Shown: piece by piece, positions 46,289 through 56,454 of the stretch
Position numbering within the stretch: the first letter of the stretch is position 1
Layout: every line of letters starts with the position of its first letter
NCBI GenBank assembly: GCA_021399435.1
Contig: JAJTUP010000001.1
Location: forward strand, 372,001-436,000
Source: Diaporthe sp. PMI_573
Taxonomy: Eukaryota; Ascomycota; Sordariomycetes; Diaporthales; Diaporthaceae
Direction of reading: 5' to 3'
Length of the DNA stretch: 64,000 nt
The notes under the pieces: model-generated
The model's input: the letters and a program-made list of their open reading frames with translations, nothing else
Databases searched by the model: none
Told to the model about the DNA's origin: nothing
Translations under genes and position numbers: made by a program

Positions 46289-48064
46289 ATGGCAGCACTA
46301 ATAGACAAGTCTAACCATACCTTCCTCTTCGTCGCCCACCATAACCCAGAGGTACTCAAGAAAACCTAGATACTACACAGTAAATTCGGTCCTCCTTACA
46401 AGCCTAAACTAATTAAGAGCCAACCTCCTCTCCTGTAAACAAACTTTACAACCACGTTATAGACAAAGGAGGCCATCTATTAATATTTTCCCAACCTACC
46501 ATAGTGCAAGGGTTACAAGAATGGTATCTTTGAAATGGGTACCTACACATACCTAGCTCTTATCTATAAGCTAGAAGGATTTCTGCTCAGGGAGTGGGAA
46601 CCTACTATTCTATACATACTAGCAGAAATCAACCTCTTTGCCTAGTACTTACAGGACATTATTTATGTTACCCAAGCCTGTCTAAAGCTTTCTAAGGACA
46701 TTAAACAGACCTCCTTTAAGCAGTATACCCCGCAGTATCTCCGAAGCAAACAACTAATCATCTTTATTGTAAAGGACAAGCCTTAAAACCACTTTTTCCT
46801 ATACTAGTTTAACTAGAAAATCCGGAAAGTCTATATAATTGATTCTTACTATATAGGCTTTTAGGCTATTAAAAGGCCCAGAGCACTTAAACTTTATAAA
46901 ACTGTTAAAGCCTTTCTAAGCAAGGCAGGCTACCTAGAGCCAACTAACCTTATAAACCTAGAGACTACAGCATAACTTTTAGAGACATTTGAAAGTACCC
47001 TTTATATTATCAATAATGTAAGAATACTTCTCTTAGAGAATTAAGAAATGGTTCTACCCAAAGGCTTTCTAGGCTATATAGACTAGACAAAGAGCCTCTT
47101 CTTTTCTACAAACCTAATTTCTCAATCTAGAGAAAAGGAGGACATGATAAAGGATATGATAATAACAGCTCTACGCATAGAACTTGGGAGCAAAGGTCAA
47201 GCACTATGTTAGCCTAAACAGCCAACCCTTCCTTTCTACACAACTAATTACTTTTAACTAGATAATACAAAGTATATAGGCGCCATTTATACAACAAACC
47301 AAGAGTTCCTTCCTACTAATGCCAACATCCCTAAACCATTAATTAAAAATAAATCAGATCTTCCTGGCTAAAAAACTCGTTTAGTCTCTGTTATAGCTGC
47401 TTACTACTTTATAACAAGTAGAACTCCAGCCTCTCGATAAGGAAGTATTTATAGTACCCCAGAGACTCCAGCATAAATACCCAAACCTAAGCAACTAGTT
47501 TTTATACGCCTAGAGAAGATCAAGCTTAGCTTACTTATCCAACCCACAATTAATAAGATAACTCCCACTAAGTTTAGAACTCAGAAAGACCCGTTATTTC
47601 TCAGATATGTACCAAAACCACAGCACCGCTATAGATCTGCTGGCCCTTAAATTGAGTCTACATAGTATATAGTTAGAAGAAGAGGCTCTGTGGATCTTTT
47701 TAAAGACGCCTCTATGATCCTGGAGAGTTTTCCTGGCCCTTCTAATCTTGATTACAGAAGGCAGAATTCTACCCCGCCAGACAGTATGATACAAGCCCGT
47801 TCTACTATTTAACAGCTTCTAGATAATTAAATACCCCCTCCTTCTTGCCTGCTACGCCAGCCCTCGTTACAATATATCTTGTCCTACAATCTCAACATTA
47901 ATCTACAATCACAAAACCGGCCGCGCCAACCTAAACCTGAGAACCTAGGGTTTCAGTATGTATGGTATAAGTATACAAGGAATGTTGCTCAGCCTAACGT
48001 TGACAATAAATTTGATGGCTGGGACTACATAATGAAGAAGGAGGACTGGGACAGGAACCAATAA
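46289..48064 (+). pseudogene. Gypsy-A accessory frame 2, Ulp1-like candidate
   Basis: From an ATG at 46289 to a TAA at 48062-48064 is one frame of 592 codons with no length change, broken only by RIP-type stops. A pyrimidine-rich leader precedes the ATG. Residues 152-190 read L-I-I-F-I-V-K-D-K-P-stop-N-H-F-F-L-Y, then K-V-Y-I-I-D-S-Y. This resembles the strand-His, strand-Asp core of Ulp1 (C48) cysteine proteases, and the His168-to-Asp185 spacing of 17 equals that of yeast Ulp1 (His514, Asp531). About 50 residues on, F-E-S-T-L-Y-I-I-N-N-V-R aligns with the nucleophile helix (D-C-G-x-Y), but the Cys is absent. The C-terminal third is Pro/Gln/Arg-rich. The assignment is tentative. Confidence 0.4.
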
Positions 48065-48333
48065 GGCCCGGGCTACACGGGACACAGAATACTTTAGTAG
48101 CCCTTTTTTTTCCTTTTTCTCTTAGCATAATCAGATAGATTCTTCCCTTATATTTAATAAGGAGGTCCCCTTTTGCACAGTAATTTCATTTTTCCAAAGC
48201 AGGTCATCCTACATTCTCTTAATACCAATAAAAGACCTAAATAATCCTTTCTTTTTACTTTTTACTCTAATCATTTTATCGTTACTTTATTTCGCACACA
48301 TACTTGCACATATATAGTACTGGTAGAGGTTTA

Positions 48334-48575
48334 TAACATAGTAACAATACTATGTCCTCTCCACAAGGCCAGAATGTATAAATAGTCCTGCTCACGGCCC
48401 AAAATTCAGATAGCGGAAATCAGAACCTTCCTTCATATCTTCTAAGCAGACAGCTTTTGTTCAAGATGATCTCTTGACGCGGTCGCCAACCATTTGGCGC
48501 CGCACCCTCTCGGCATAGGCGTTCTCCTTGGGCCTACAGACAGGCACTTGACTAGCCCACTTGTATCCTGTTTTA
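48334..48575 (+). repeat. Gypsy-A 3' LTR
   Basis: 242 bp, the partner of 36803-37044. The first bases read TAACATAGTAACAATACTAT, the RIP-altered form of the left copy's start; the body keeps long identical blocks such as TTGGGCCTACAGACAGGCAC. It ends TGTTTTA before the GTAC duplication. Confidence 0.9.
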
Positions 48576-48579
48576 GTAC

Positions 48580-50880
48580 CTTCTTGACACTATATATATA
48601 AAGTTTCTAAGCGTAGGAAATACGTCTTTTATAGCTTTTGTTTTAAAAGGGGTTCCAAATAGAATACTAGAAAATTTATCCTTTATTACTAGAAACTAAT
48701 TTAAGCCGTCTAGACTGTGTGGAAAATTAAATAAATCTCAGCTAACATGCTAGAAAGGGCGCTTTGTACGGTTTTCCAGTGCTCGTCTTAATATAACTTG
48801 CTTTGTGTGCGCTAAAGAGTAGTGCTTATACTAAAGACGAGCTATTTCGTTTATCTTTACTTCTCGCATAGCCTACACTAGTGCCTTTAGAGCTTTTGGA
48901 CCTAGATAACCTATTTTTAGGTGCCAGAGCTGCTCTAAGTCTTCTTATGCTAGTTTCTGCTGCGCGGAAATTTGTCTTGGCTTAGAAATTGCTGGAAAGG
49001 TTATAATTCCAGCCTTACTAGTTGGGAAGCTTAGTCTATTTAAATAGGTGGATAGTAGCTTGTATTTAATAAAAACTAAGTTGTAGTAGCACTTAAGTTG
49101 CCTAAGTACTATGCTTCTTTTTATTGTTCTACTCCAAAGTATACAGTTATACCCAAAATACTATACCTTTAAGCCTAGCAACCAAGTTTTTAAGATAATA
49201 TTTATATAAAAACCTTTTACTACAACTATATTCAAGAGAGTAAGGTCTATAGTATTAGGTCCCTCTGCTAAGCTTAGAACCTTTTTAAGTACCCAAGTTT
49301 CTCGACTAGTAATTAGAAAGCTTGTTGTTCTGGCTTTTACGGTATCTTCTGGCTAAGTAGCTTAAAAGCTTCCCGATATAAGAAGATCTACAGTATTAAC
49401 TAGATAAGAAGCTTTATAGTTGTCAATTAGGGTGCTTTCTAAAAGCTAATGTAGGGTAGTATATGTTGTAAAATAGACTATAGGGTGCTTAGAAATGGCT
49501 TTCTCCTAAAAAAACATGTTAATATTTCTAAGATATAGGCTATCCTTACTCTTTTTACTGTCTTTTTGCTGGCTTTAGCTTATCCACCCTATGTTAGCAA
49601 GCTTGGTACTTAGCTCAAACTACTTTTCCTTCTTAAGCTACTTCTAAATAGCTAGGGCTACAGTAAGGGTTAGAGCGTTATATCTAAGCTTCTCGGCCTT
49701 TAGAGATAATCCTTTTGTGGCTTGTTTAAGCTAAATATACTGCTTGGGTGGCCAACTATAAATAGAGTTTTTATTGCTTCTATAGGGGTACTTAAAACCC
49801 TACTTTTGCCGAGAGGTAGAGTTAGGTGCTCAGGCACTAGTCTTAGGGGCTTAAGCATTAGACTTAAGGGCTTCTTCTAATATAGCAAATATACATAGGC
49901 CCTTTAAGCGTCTAATTAATTTGTTAGAAACGCTATTAAACTATTTACCTATCTCTTTAAGTATAAAAAAGGTTCTGCTAAGCTTGTTGTCTTAAACAAG
50001 GTCTTGAATTACACGGCTTGCCTATCCCGGAGCCAATTAGGCTCCCACAGCGTAAATAAACTCCTTGGTAGCAAGCACGCTATTAACCTTAACAAGCTAG
50101 TAGGCCCTGGCGTGTTTATATGCTCAGAGCTACTAGGCGTACTACTTAATAGAGTTAATTCCTCCTACTCTTATACTAAAGAGGCACGCTTGGTATTCTT
50201 TGGCTACTATTATCTTTAAGCTTATTTCTAAGGGCTTAAGGCTGTCTTTAAGGGCTTGGAGAAGGTTTTTTAGCATAGCTCTTCTATTATTTATTACTTA
50301 AATCTATGCTAAAGCAAGTAGGGAATTATTAACAGTTTGGTTTACCTAGTTAAAGATAGTAAGCTCCTTATTGGAAACAATAGACAAGACTAAAGAGATT
50401 TTAGCCTAGGCCTTATAGTACTCGGCAAGCTTTTTTTAGGCGTCTTTAACGTTAGGTTCTTCTAGCTTAAGCGGCTATAGGCCATACTCTGTAATAGAAA
50501 GCTCGGATTTCTCCCACTTAATTATTTCGCGTATATAAGCTGTTTGAGAGTCGACTTGCTTCTTGTTGAGTAAGCTATCAAGATTTATATACTTGGGAAG
50601 GAATAAGGTTAAAGTCAAGCTAATAGATTTTACCTTAGGGTTAATAAGCTCCTAAATTTCTTTAGCTTTTAAGTTAAACTATAGCTAAAGGTACTATATT
50701 GGGAAGCTCTTTTGATTTTTTAGGAGTACATTTCTAGTAGGGATATAATTAGGGATATAATTAGAGCTGTTAAATGAAGATATAGTAATAGAGTGAAGAT
50801 AATGAGAAAACAAGCTACTAAATAATGAGAAGACTATGCTTAAAAACGCGTATCTAGGGGAAAATTAAGTCAGAGCTGGG
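48580..50880 (-). pseudogene. Copia-A 5' half: gag to integrase region
   Basis: Minus-strand DNA between the nested Gypsy-A and the Copia-A 5' LTR. Read with stops ignored, it gives a Lys/Leu-rich gag-like region (about 50.8-50.2 kb) followed by a less clear protease/integrase stretch down to 48.6 kb. Individual motifs are too damaged to place exactly. Position and strand make it the upstream part of the same polyprotein whose reverse transcriptase lies at 36-34 kb. An opposite-strand open frame at 50004-50219 is probably chance. Confidence 0.6.
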
Positions 50881-50888
50881 CTTATAAC

Positions 50889-51044
50889 TATTACGGTTTT
50901 GAGCAGGGCTATTAAATAAAGTAAGTAAACTGGTATTTTAATCTATAGACAATGGGGGGCTCTAAGTATGGTTATATGCTTGGGGACCAATGGCGCTAAG
51001 CTAAAAAGAGTATAGTAACGATATAGAGCCCTTGATTTGTGATA
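50889..51044 (-). repeat. Copia-A 5' LTR
   Basis: 156 bp, the partner of 32666-32821, with more transitions (ATTACGGTTTTGAG against GTCACGGTTTCGAG). The adjoining inner sequence holds the possible half-tRNA primer site. Confidence 0.9.
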
Positions 51045-51049
51045 ATAAC

Positions 51050-51597
51050 CCTACCCGGCCAGCCTGGCAGGCTAGACAAACGGCGCAAATAGGATCCTGC
51101 ACAGTTACATGACTATAGGTTACCTAAGTAGGATTAGGGAGATCGAGTCTTGAGCCAACTGATCTGGGATTAGTGGGATTAGAGACTAAGCTAATTAACC
51201 TAGTATTGGATTATAAGGATCATACCCTAAGCCTTATAAGCTAGCCTAAAGAGATGGACATATAAGGACACGCTTATTACTAGATAGCTAGATAGTATAG
51301 ACAGCTTTTTAGTAGTTAATCTAAGTATTTACCCTAAGTAGCTTTTATTAGCTTGTAATTATTATTAGAAACTATATTGTTTAATTAACTGTCTTGTTAT
51401 ATATCTTGGATATAAACCTGATTATATAGTTTAGAGGACCTAGGAAACCTTAATTATTATATTTTGACTGCTCTTGTTTATATATTATAATATAGACTTT
51501 AAGTAATATTATACGTGATATCTTATAATGTTTGGATTTAGAAATAACAACCCTTAGTGCAACTTTTTATAGAAATTAGATAATGTTGTTAATAGTA
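51050..51597 (+). mobile_element. Gypsy-C segment (LTR/leader) between insertions
   Basis: Continues the sequence broken at 32665 by Copia-A and ends at the TA target (51596-51597) of the Fot1 element. There are no coding motifs. Most of it is AT-rich, and it probably covers the rest of the 5' LTR and the leader of Gypsy-C. The inner LTR end could not be placed. Confidence 0.5.
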
Positions 51598-53458
51598 ACG
51601 TGAAACACCAACGAGTCGCGCACCCCAGCGAGTCGCGCGCTTTTCAGCACTATTAGCAAAACAACCCAAATTACAGCACCACATTAATTAAAATTAACCA
51701 AAACTAATCAGAACTAGATACATCAGATAATTCTTCATCTTCTTCACATGTTCGTACATTGTGCCCAGGCTTTCCGCAGTTACCACATAGTCAAACAGTC
51801 AGTCCGCGGCAGACCGCCTCTACAGCACCACCACTTATTTCACTAGCTGGCTGCTTCCCCTTTATATTTGAATCAATTATCTTCATGGCCTCTTGAGTAC
51901 TAAGTAACCCCCCTGACTGCAGATATGTTCTTTTAGCTGAGCGACGCTTTAAAAGTGCTGTATTTGCTGCTCGAAGGTTGTGGGCCTCTTCGGTTAGTAG
52001 GGACACTATATGGGCTAATGATTAGGTACCTTTTGACAGGCGGTTAATAGTATCTAAAATTAGTATTAGAGAGCTTCCCTGATGACGAGCGATTTGATCT
52101 TTGATCAAAGTTGATTGAGAAACTGCCTGTGTTGAGTTGTGTGGTGTTTGGGAGACCTAAGGTACAGGTAATGCTGGGGAGCCTGGTTGTGATAATAGTG
52201 TCCAAATCTTGATATCCAACTTGGAAAGTACTACTTTATGATTAAATGGAATAAGCCCTGCTCCTCTAAAACCTCCCTTAATAGTTTCCAGCTTGAAAAC
52301 CTTGTTGTGTGCAGCGTGGAAGGCGAGAAAGAACTCTGTCTTGTTGATGTGTGTAATCCAGGCCTTGCTGAATTGGTTGATTTCTCCACCATATACCTTC
52401 TTGAGTGGACTAAAACACCTAACGTCTAGTAGCTAGAGTAGATGAGATGAATGAGGAGGTATACAAAGAGTAATAATGTTCTTTGCCTTACAGAATCTCT
52501 TAAAGTTTATAGAATGGTGGCTCCCATGACCGTCAAGTATTAACAACTAATAGATACCTATTGTACGTGGCATAGTACATTTATCAAAATACTTAATCTA
52601 TGCTAAGGCAATCACATCTATTATCCATTCATTTAGGCTTATTTCGATAATCCAGTCGTGGGGGATGCTGCCTTCAGTATACTAACTTGCAAGGTATACC
52701 TTGGCCTTGACAATTAGTATTAGTAGTCCAACCCACCCATCCCCACTAATAAATTCAACACCTGTTACCCATTACTAATTTCCAGGCTATATTGATTTTG
52801 CTTGCCCACGTTGATTGGCACCAGTAACTACTGTTTTGGGTACACCAACACCTATCATAAAGCCTATCTCGTTAAAGTTATAGGTATTACTATCCAGGAT
52901 TCCATATTTTATACGTGTATTAGACACAAGGTCGAACCACCCATTAATCACATCTAGATCTTTACATAGGGCCCTCGAGTAGTCATATATGTAGTTAACG
53001 TGTGTTTTGAGACGTGATTCCGACGCGACAAATCTTTACACCTAGTTCTTCCTAATGGTGCTGCTATCATGGTCTCGGAGTAGTGTGTTAGCCATATCTT
53101 CCACATTAGTAAGGACTAGTGAATATCCTCGGGAATCCTAGTCGAGTACATATTGAACAATGACCTCCTCTTCTATTTTTGTCAATCTCTTGTTGTTGGG
53201 GTGGGTATCTTGTCGTGTAGTTCGGCCAGCCATTCTATTACGGAGGGTAGATTTGGGGATATCGTATAGCTGAGATGTATGTCGCCTGCTTAGTTTTGGG
53301 TCTTTTTGAATAGCTTGGATAGCAAGCTGAATAGTGGATTCTTTTGTTTTGCCCATTTTCGGATGTGGCGCGAGAAAACGCGGTTAGAAGGTGGATCATG
53401 TCAGATTCTGGAAAAGCGTGCGACTCGTTGGGGTGCGCGACTCGTTGGTGTTTCACGT
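51598..53458 (-). mobile_element. Fot1/pogo-type DNA transposon
   Basis: An 1861-bp element with inverted termini of about 48 bp (ACGTGAAACACCAACGAGTC at the left, and its complement at the right end), flanked by the TA dinucleotide duplication of Tc1/mariner elements (51596-51597 and 53459-53460). The termini contain the direct repeat GAGTCGCGC twice. The two ends differ by only a few G/A transitions. It encodes one minus-strand transposase, described separately. It is clearly less eroded than the surrounding retroelements, so it is probably a late arrival in the nest. Confidence 0.93.
51704..53356 (-). pseudogene. Fot1/pogo transposase, stop-riddled
   Basis: One frame of 551 codons without indels runs from the ATG at 53356 to TAG at 51704, broken by about a dozen premature stops (mostly TAG). 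Domains in order: a helix-turn-helix (S-R-R-H-T-S-Q-L-Y-D-I-P-K-S-T-L-R-N-R-M), the DDE catalytic core, and a C-terminal zinc knuckle C-G-N-C-G-K-P-G-H-N-V-R-T-C. The first catalytic Asp is lost: Y-N-F-N-E-I-G-F where the family has N-F-D-E-(T/S)-G-F. The second (L-D-G-H-G-S-H) and third (L-L-D-V-R-C-F-S-P-L-K) acidic positions remain. It cannot act as a transposase. Confidence 0.92.
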
Positions 53459-53579
53459 TAGTACTAATAATAATAATAATAATAATGGTAGGATAACTAA
53501 TAAATAATTCTAGAAGTTGGTTAGCAAGGTTAATTGCCTTTGTATCCTTATAAATGGGTAGACTAAATAAAATAAAAAA

Positions 53580-54366
53580 ATGAAAAACCTTAAAAAAAAG
53601 GTCACCACCCTTAGGGCTGCCGCCATTATTATTAATACCCTAATCCTGACTAAAGAAAGCATTAGACTTAACAGCCCGACCCTATACAATGGGACCCCGG
53701 GCCAGTTATAGCCTTACCTTACTTAAGTCAGGGCCTACTAGTGTTTTAACTATATAGATAGTTAGGTAGATAGAAAGTAAATTATATATATAGCCTTATT
53801 TCTTAAGGAAAGAGTGCTTGCTTGGTTTAAACTATACCTTACGGACTTTGTCAACGCTAAAGAATTTAAAAAGTCTAAGTAGGAGACTTAGAAGATATTT
53901 AGTAAATATGAGAACTATAAAAACGCCCTCTAAGCTTTATTCTAGGACCTTAATAAAAAATAACAAGCTGAAAGAAAACTGTTAAAATTATAATAGAAAG
54001 GCCTAGCCTCGGCCTATATAGTAGAATTTCGACAAATCTGCGCCTAAATTAACTCTATAGACAAAACCAAGATCTTTATATTTTATAACGGATTTAAGGA
54101 AGAAATGAAGGATAGGATGGCCAGATATAATTAATCTAATAACTTTCTATAGTATGTTAAACTAACTATTAAACTCGACAATAGGCTTTATGAAAGACGC
54201 TAAAAGAAATGTGGAAATAATCCTAGACCTTTTTAACGAAATATGTCTAAAAATAAACTTAATGCTGGAAAAAGGTATAATTGTAATAACTTAACCTAGT
54301 GGAGATATCAAGTAGGCCTTATAGAGCTTAATGCTGCCTAATAAAAAAATAAAAAAAATGTTAAAT
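53580..54366 (+). pseudogene. Gypsy-C gag, first part
   Basis: From an ATG at 53580 the plus strand encodes a Ty3/Gypsy capsid relic: L-A-W-F-K-L-Y-L-T-D-F-V, K-I-F-S-K-Y-E-N-Y-K-N-A-L, A-S-A-Y-I-V-E-F-R-Q-I-C-A, I-F-Y-N-G-F-K-E-E-M-K-D and L-D-N-R-L-Y-E-R-R. It is interrupted by TAG codons and breaks off at the Copia-B insertion, just before the zinc knuckle. The piece from 53461 to 53579 is AT-rich leader, including an (AAT)n run. Confidence 0.8.
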
Positions 54367-54574
54367 TATTAAATGGCCTTTGCCATATGGCGTAATGTAC
54401 GTACGTATGTATCTATACAATTAGTTCTGAATTCGTTAATGTCTGTCTAAACTATAAAACAAGTGGGGAAGCTCGTACGTAGACCTCTTAGGTCTGTAAG
54501 CACTCCCTTGCTGGATTAGTCATCCTCCCTAGCCAATATAGCTATGTGTGATTAGCCTTAGTGCTATTCTAATA
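54367..54574 (-). repeat. Copia-B 3' LTR
   Basis: 208 bp. It differs from the right copy mainly by transitions and by its mutated tip (TATTAAATGG here, TGTTAAATGG in the right copy). It shares CAGACCTCTTAGGTCT-type palindromic sequence with it. Confidence 0.9.
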
Positions 54575-55094
54575 CTAGGGGTCTTTTGTTTTCTAATTGT
54601 ATACTTCCTTTGGGCTGGTCGAGCAGGTTGAATTACTTGTATGCCCTTTCTTATAACAAATGAAACTATACTACCAGGCAGGTTGGGCTGCCCTTTATAC
54701 AGTATAAGTGAACCACCACTAGTGGTCCATATAAAACGCTTTTTATACCTACTTTTCAACCTTACTTTCAGCCCTTCGTTGCTTGCCTTCCTACTAACCT
54801 TTTTTATCGTATAAACTAGTAATTGCAGGAAGGGGCTGCTGCCTGTAACTTACTTGTGCGAGTAACCTCTTTTTCCCAGCCAGCTAGAGTAGTCTATACA
54901 CAGCGCCCTTCTGGTGCCAGCACAAAACCTCACGCCTTTTACCCTCTACTTCAACCTTTTCTCTTCCTCTTCTCTATCACACAACACTCTCTCTCTCTCT
55001 CACACATACACACACACACATACACCTTATATGTCGTGTAATTTAAAACATCTTTAAAACTTACCCCCCCCATCATCACTAAATCTTTTGTATA

Positions 55095-55379
55095 ATGTCT
55101 AATTGTAGTTCTTCACGCGGCCCTTGCAGGTTACCTCTTTCTTTATATACTTTGCCTGTACCTGTATCCGCCATTATAGCACCTGTCCCTACTCTACAGG
55201 CAGACCCTACCCAGTCTCCTCTCGCGCCTCTCTTCGGTACTTTAATATATGTTTCTAGTCTAACTATAAGCTATCAGATTATAACTCTCCCAACTAGTTA
55301 CTTTCTAAATTATACTTTCCTGGCCTCCCTTATTATTAATATCTATATAACCCTTTTCCTACTATTATTCCTGCTCTAA
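55095..55379 (+). pseudogene. Opposite-strand accessory frame inside Copia-B
   Basis: A 94-codon ATG frame lies between Copia-B pol and the 3' LTR, antisense to pol. It starts M-S-N-C-S-S-S-R-G-P-C-R-L and ends with a hydrophobic run (I-I-N-I-Y-I-T-L-F-L-L-L-F-L-L). The 130 bases before the ATG hold TCTCTCTCTCTC and CACACACACA tracts and a C-run, resembling a fungal promoter or 5' leader. A second open frame on the same strand (55527-55757) could be a continuation. No domain is recognised. It may be a captured gene fragment or an accessory gene; its coding status is unproven. Confidence 0.35.
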
Positions 55380-56084
55380 TATTTTTAAAGAATGCTAAGT
55401 ATATAATTACTGCACTCTCCTTATATAATATTTAAATGCTGTGTGATATTAATATACAGCTGGTTAATATTATCGCCTATATTATTTATCGTCTAAGCTA
55501 CTACTATATAATTCTAATTTAGTCGTGTGGTTAGAATGGTAATTAATATACTAAATGCTTATATAGTTTGCCTAATACATGCTGATTTAAGGGGTATTTT
55601 CGGCTGCCTGGATTTCAAAAAGATACTTGTACAGGTTACGTCTAGCAGTCGCAGGGTTGCCAGTGTCCTCATTATAAGAACTACTAGCTACACAAAGCCT
55701 GTGCTTGTAGAGGAGGTTGTAAAGATTAGGGTAATCATAGTAGTAGAAACAGTCTAGACAATGGTAGCCCGGGACCTTTTTGTAGCCTGGTAACCTTAAA
55801 GGATATTAAGTAAGAGATTAAGTAAGAAGATAAGGGTTCCCTAATTAATCTATATACCTTTAGATATATAGTCGAGTAGGTATATCCTAAGTCTTGGGTT
55901 TATACAATAATTTTCCTATACACTATAACTAAAATTTGATTCTCCTCTTACTACTTTTTCTTTATATAAATACTCCCTGGTAATTATAAAAAGTTTCCTA
56001 TTATATAGTTGCTAAATCCTATAGCCTCCTAGGGTTAATTCTTAGCTAGCCTTATACAATCCCCTTAGGTCCTAGGTATAGTCT

Positions 56085-56330
56085 TTAAGGTTTATTATAC
56101 AGCCTAAAGTATCCTGGTTCTATTTTAAAGGGTTCTAACTATATCTTAAGGTATCCTAATTATGTCCTTATACGTCCTAAAGTATCCTAGCTATATCCTT
56201 TATACATCCTAAAATATCCTAGCTATGTCCTTTATATGTCCTAGGTCTATCCTAAGCCTATCCTAGCTATATCCTTCATATATCTTTATACTATCTTATA
56301 GCTATCCTAGACCTATCTCCCTTTAGTCCT
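56085..56330. repeat. Degenerate TCCTA-rich tandem repeats in Copia-B
   Basis: Units like TATCCTAGCTATATCCTT, TATCCTAGCTATGTCCTTTA and TATGTCCTAGGTCTATCC recur at roughly 20-30-bp spacing over about 250 bp. The units are imperfect and differ mostly by transitions. The repeat lies just beyond the end of pol, inside the extra 3' region. Confidence 0.6.
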
Positions 56331-56454
56331 TAAGTTTTCATATGGCTATCCTACAGCTTTTTCTTCTTATCTTTGTACCCTCTAGTCAAGCACCTCTTCC
56401 CTTATTCCTTCTAGCTAAGGCATTCTACATATACCTCTACTCTAATCTTTAACA

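Larger units (their letters stand above)
36803..48575 (+). mobile_element. Gypsy-A LTR retrotransposon nested in Copia-A
   Basis: Two 242-bp LTRs (36803-37044 and 48334-48575) enclose an 11.8-kb element. A 4-bp GTAC is duplicated at 36799-36802 and 48576-48579, and Copia-A coding DNA resumes on both sides. LTR differences are nearly all transitions. Gag, protease, reverse transcriptase, RNase H and integrase follow in the Ty3/Gypsy order on the plus strand. About 3.7 kb of extra sequence with two further frames lies between integrase and the 3' LTR. That makes it roughly twice a minimal Gypsy element. The interior is AT-rich with frequent TAG codons. Expression of intact proteins is not possible from this copy. 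Confidence 0.92.
32666..51044 (-). mobile_element. Copia-A LTR retrotransposon, with Gypsy-A nested inside
   Basis: Two LTRs of exactly 156 bp (32666-32821 and 50889-51044) are flanked by a perfect 5-bp target duplication, ATAAC, at 32661-32665 and 51045-51049. LTR termini are TGTCA...TGACA, altered to TATTA...TGATA in the right copy by transitions. Removing the nested Gypsy-A and its 4-bp duplication leaves about 6.6 kb, a usual Copia size. The coding strand is minus. A G-run (GGGGGGTG, complement of 32822-32829) next to the 3' LTR fits a polypurine tract. Next to the 5' LTR the minus strand reads GTTATAAGCCCAGC, close to the complement of an initiator tRNA-Met anticodon arm, the half-tRNA primer known for some Copia elements. 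All frames are broken. Confidence 0.92.

Noticed and set aside
54980..55025. CT/CA microsatellite as a stand-alone repeat feature
   Set aside because: It is short, and fits a promoter-like leader of the opposite-strand frame in Copia-B; it is noted there.
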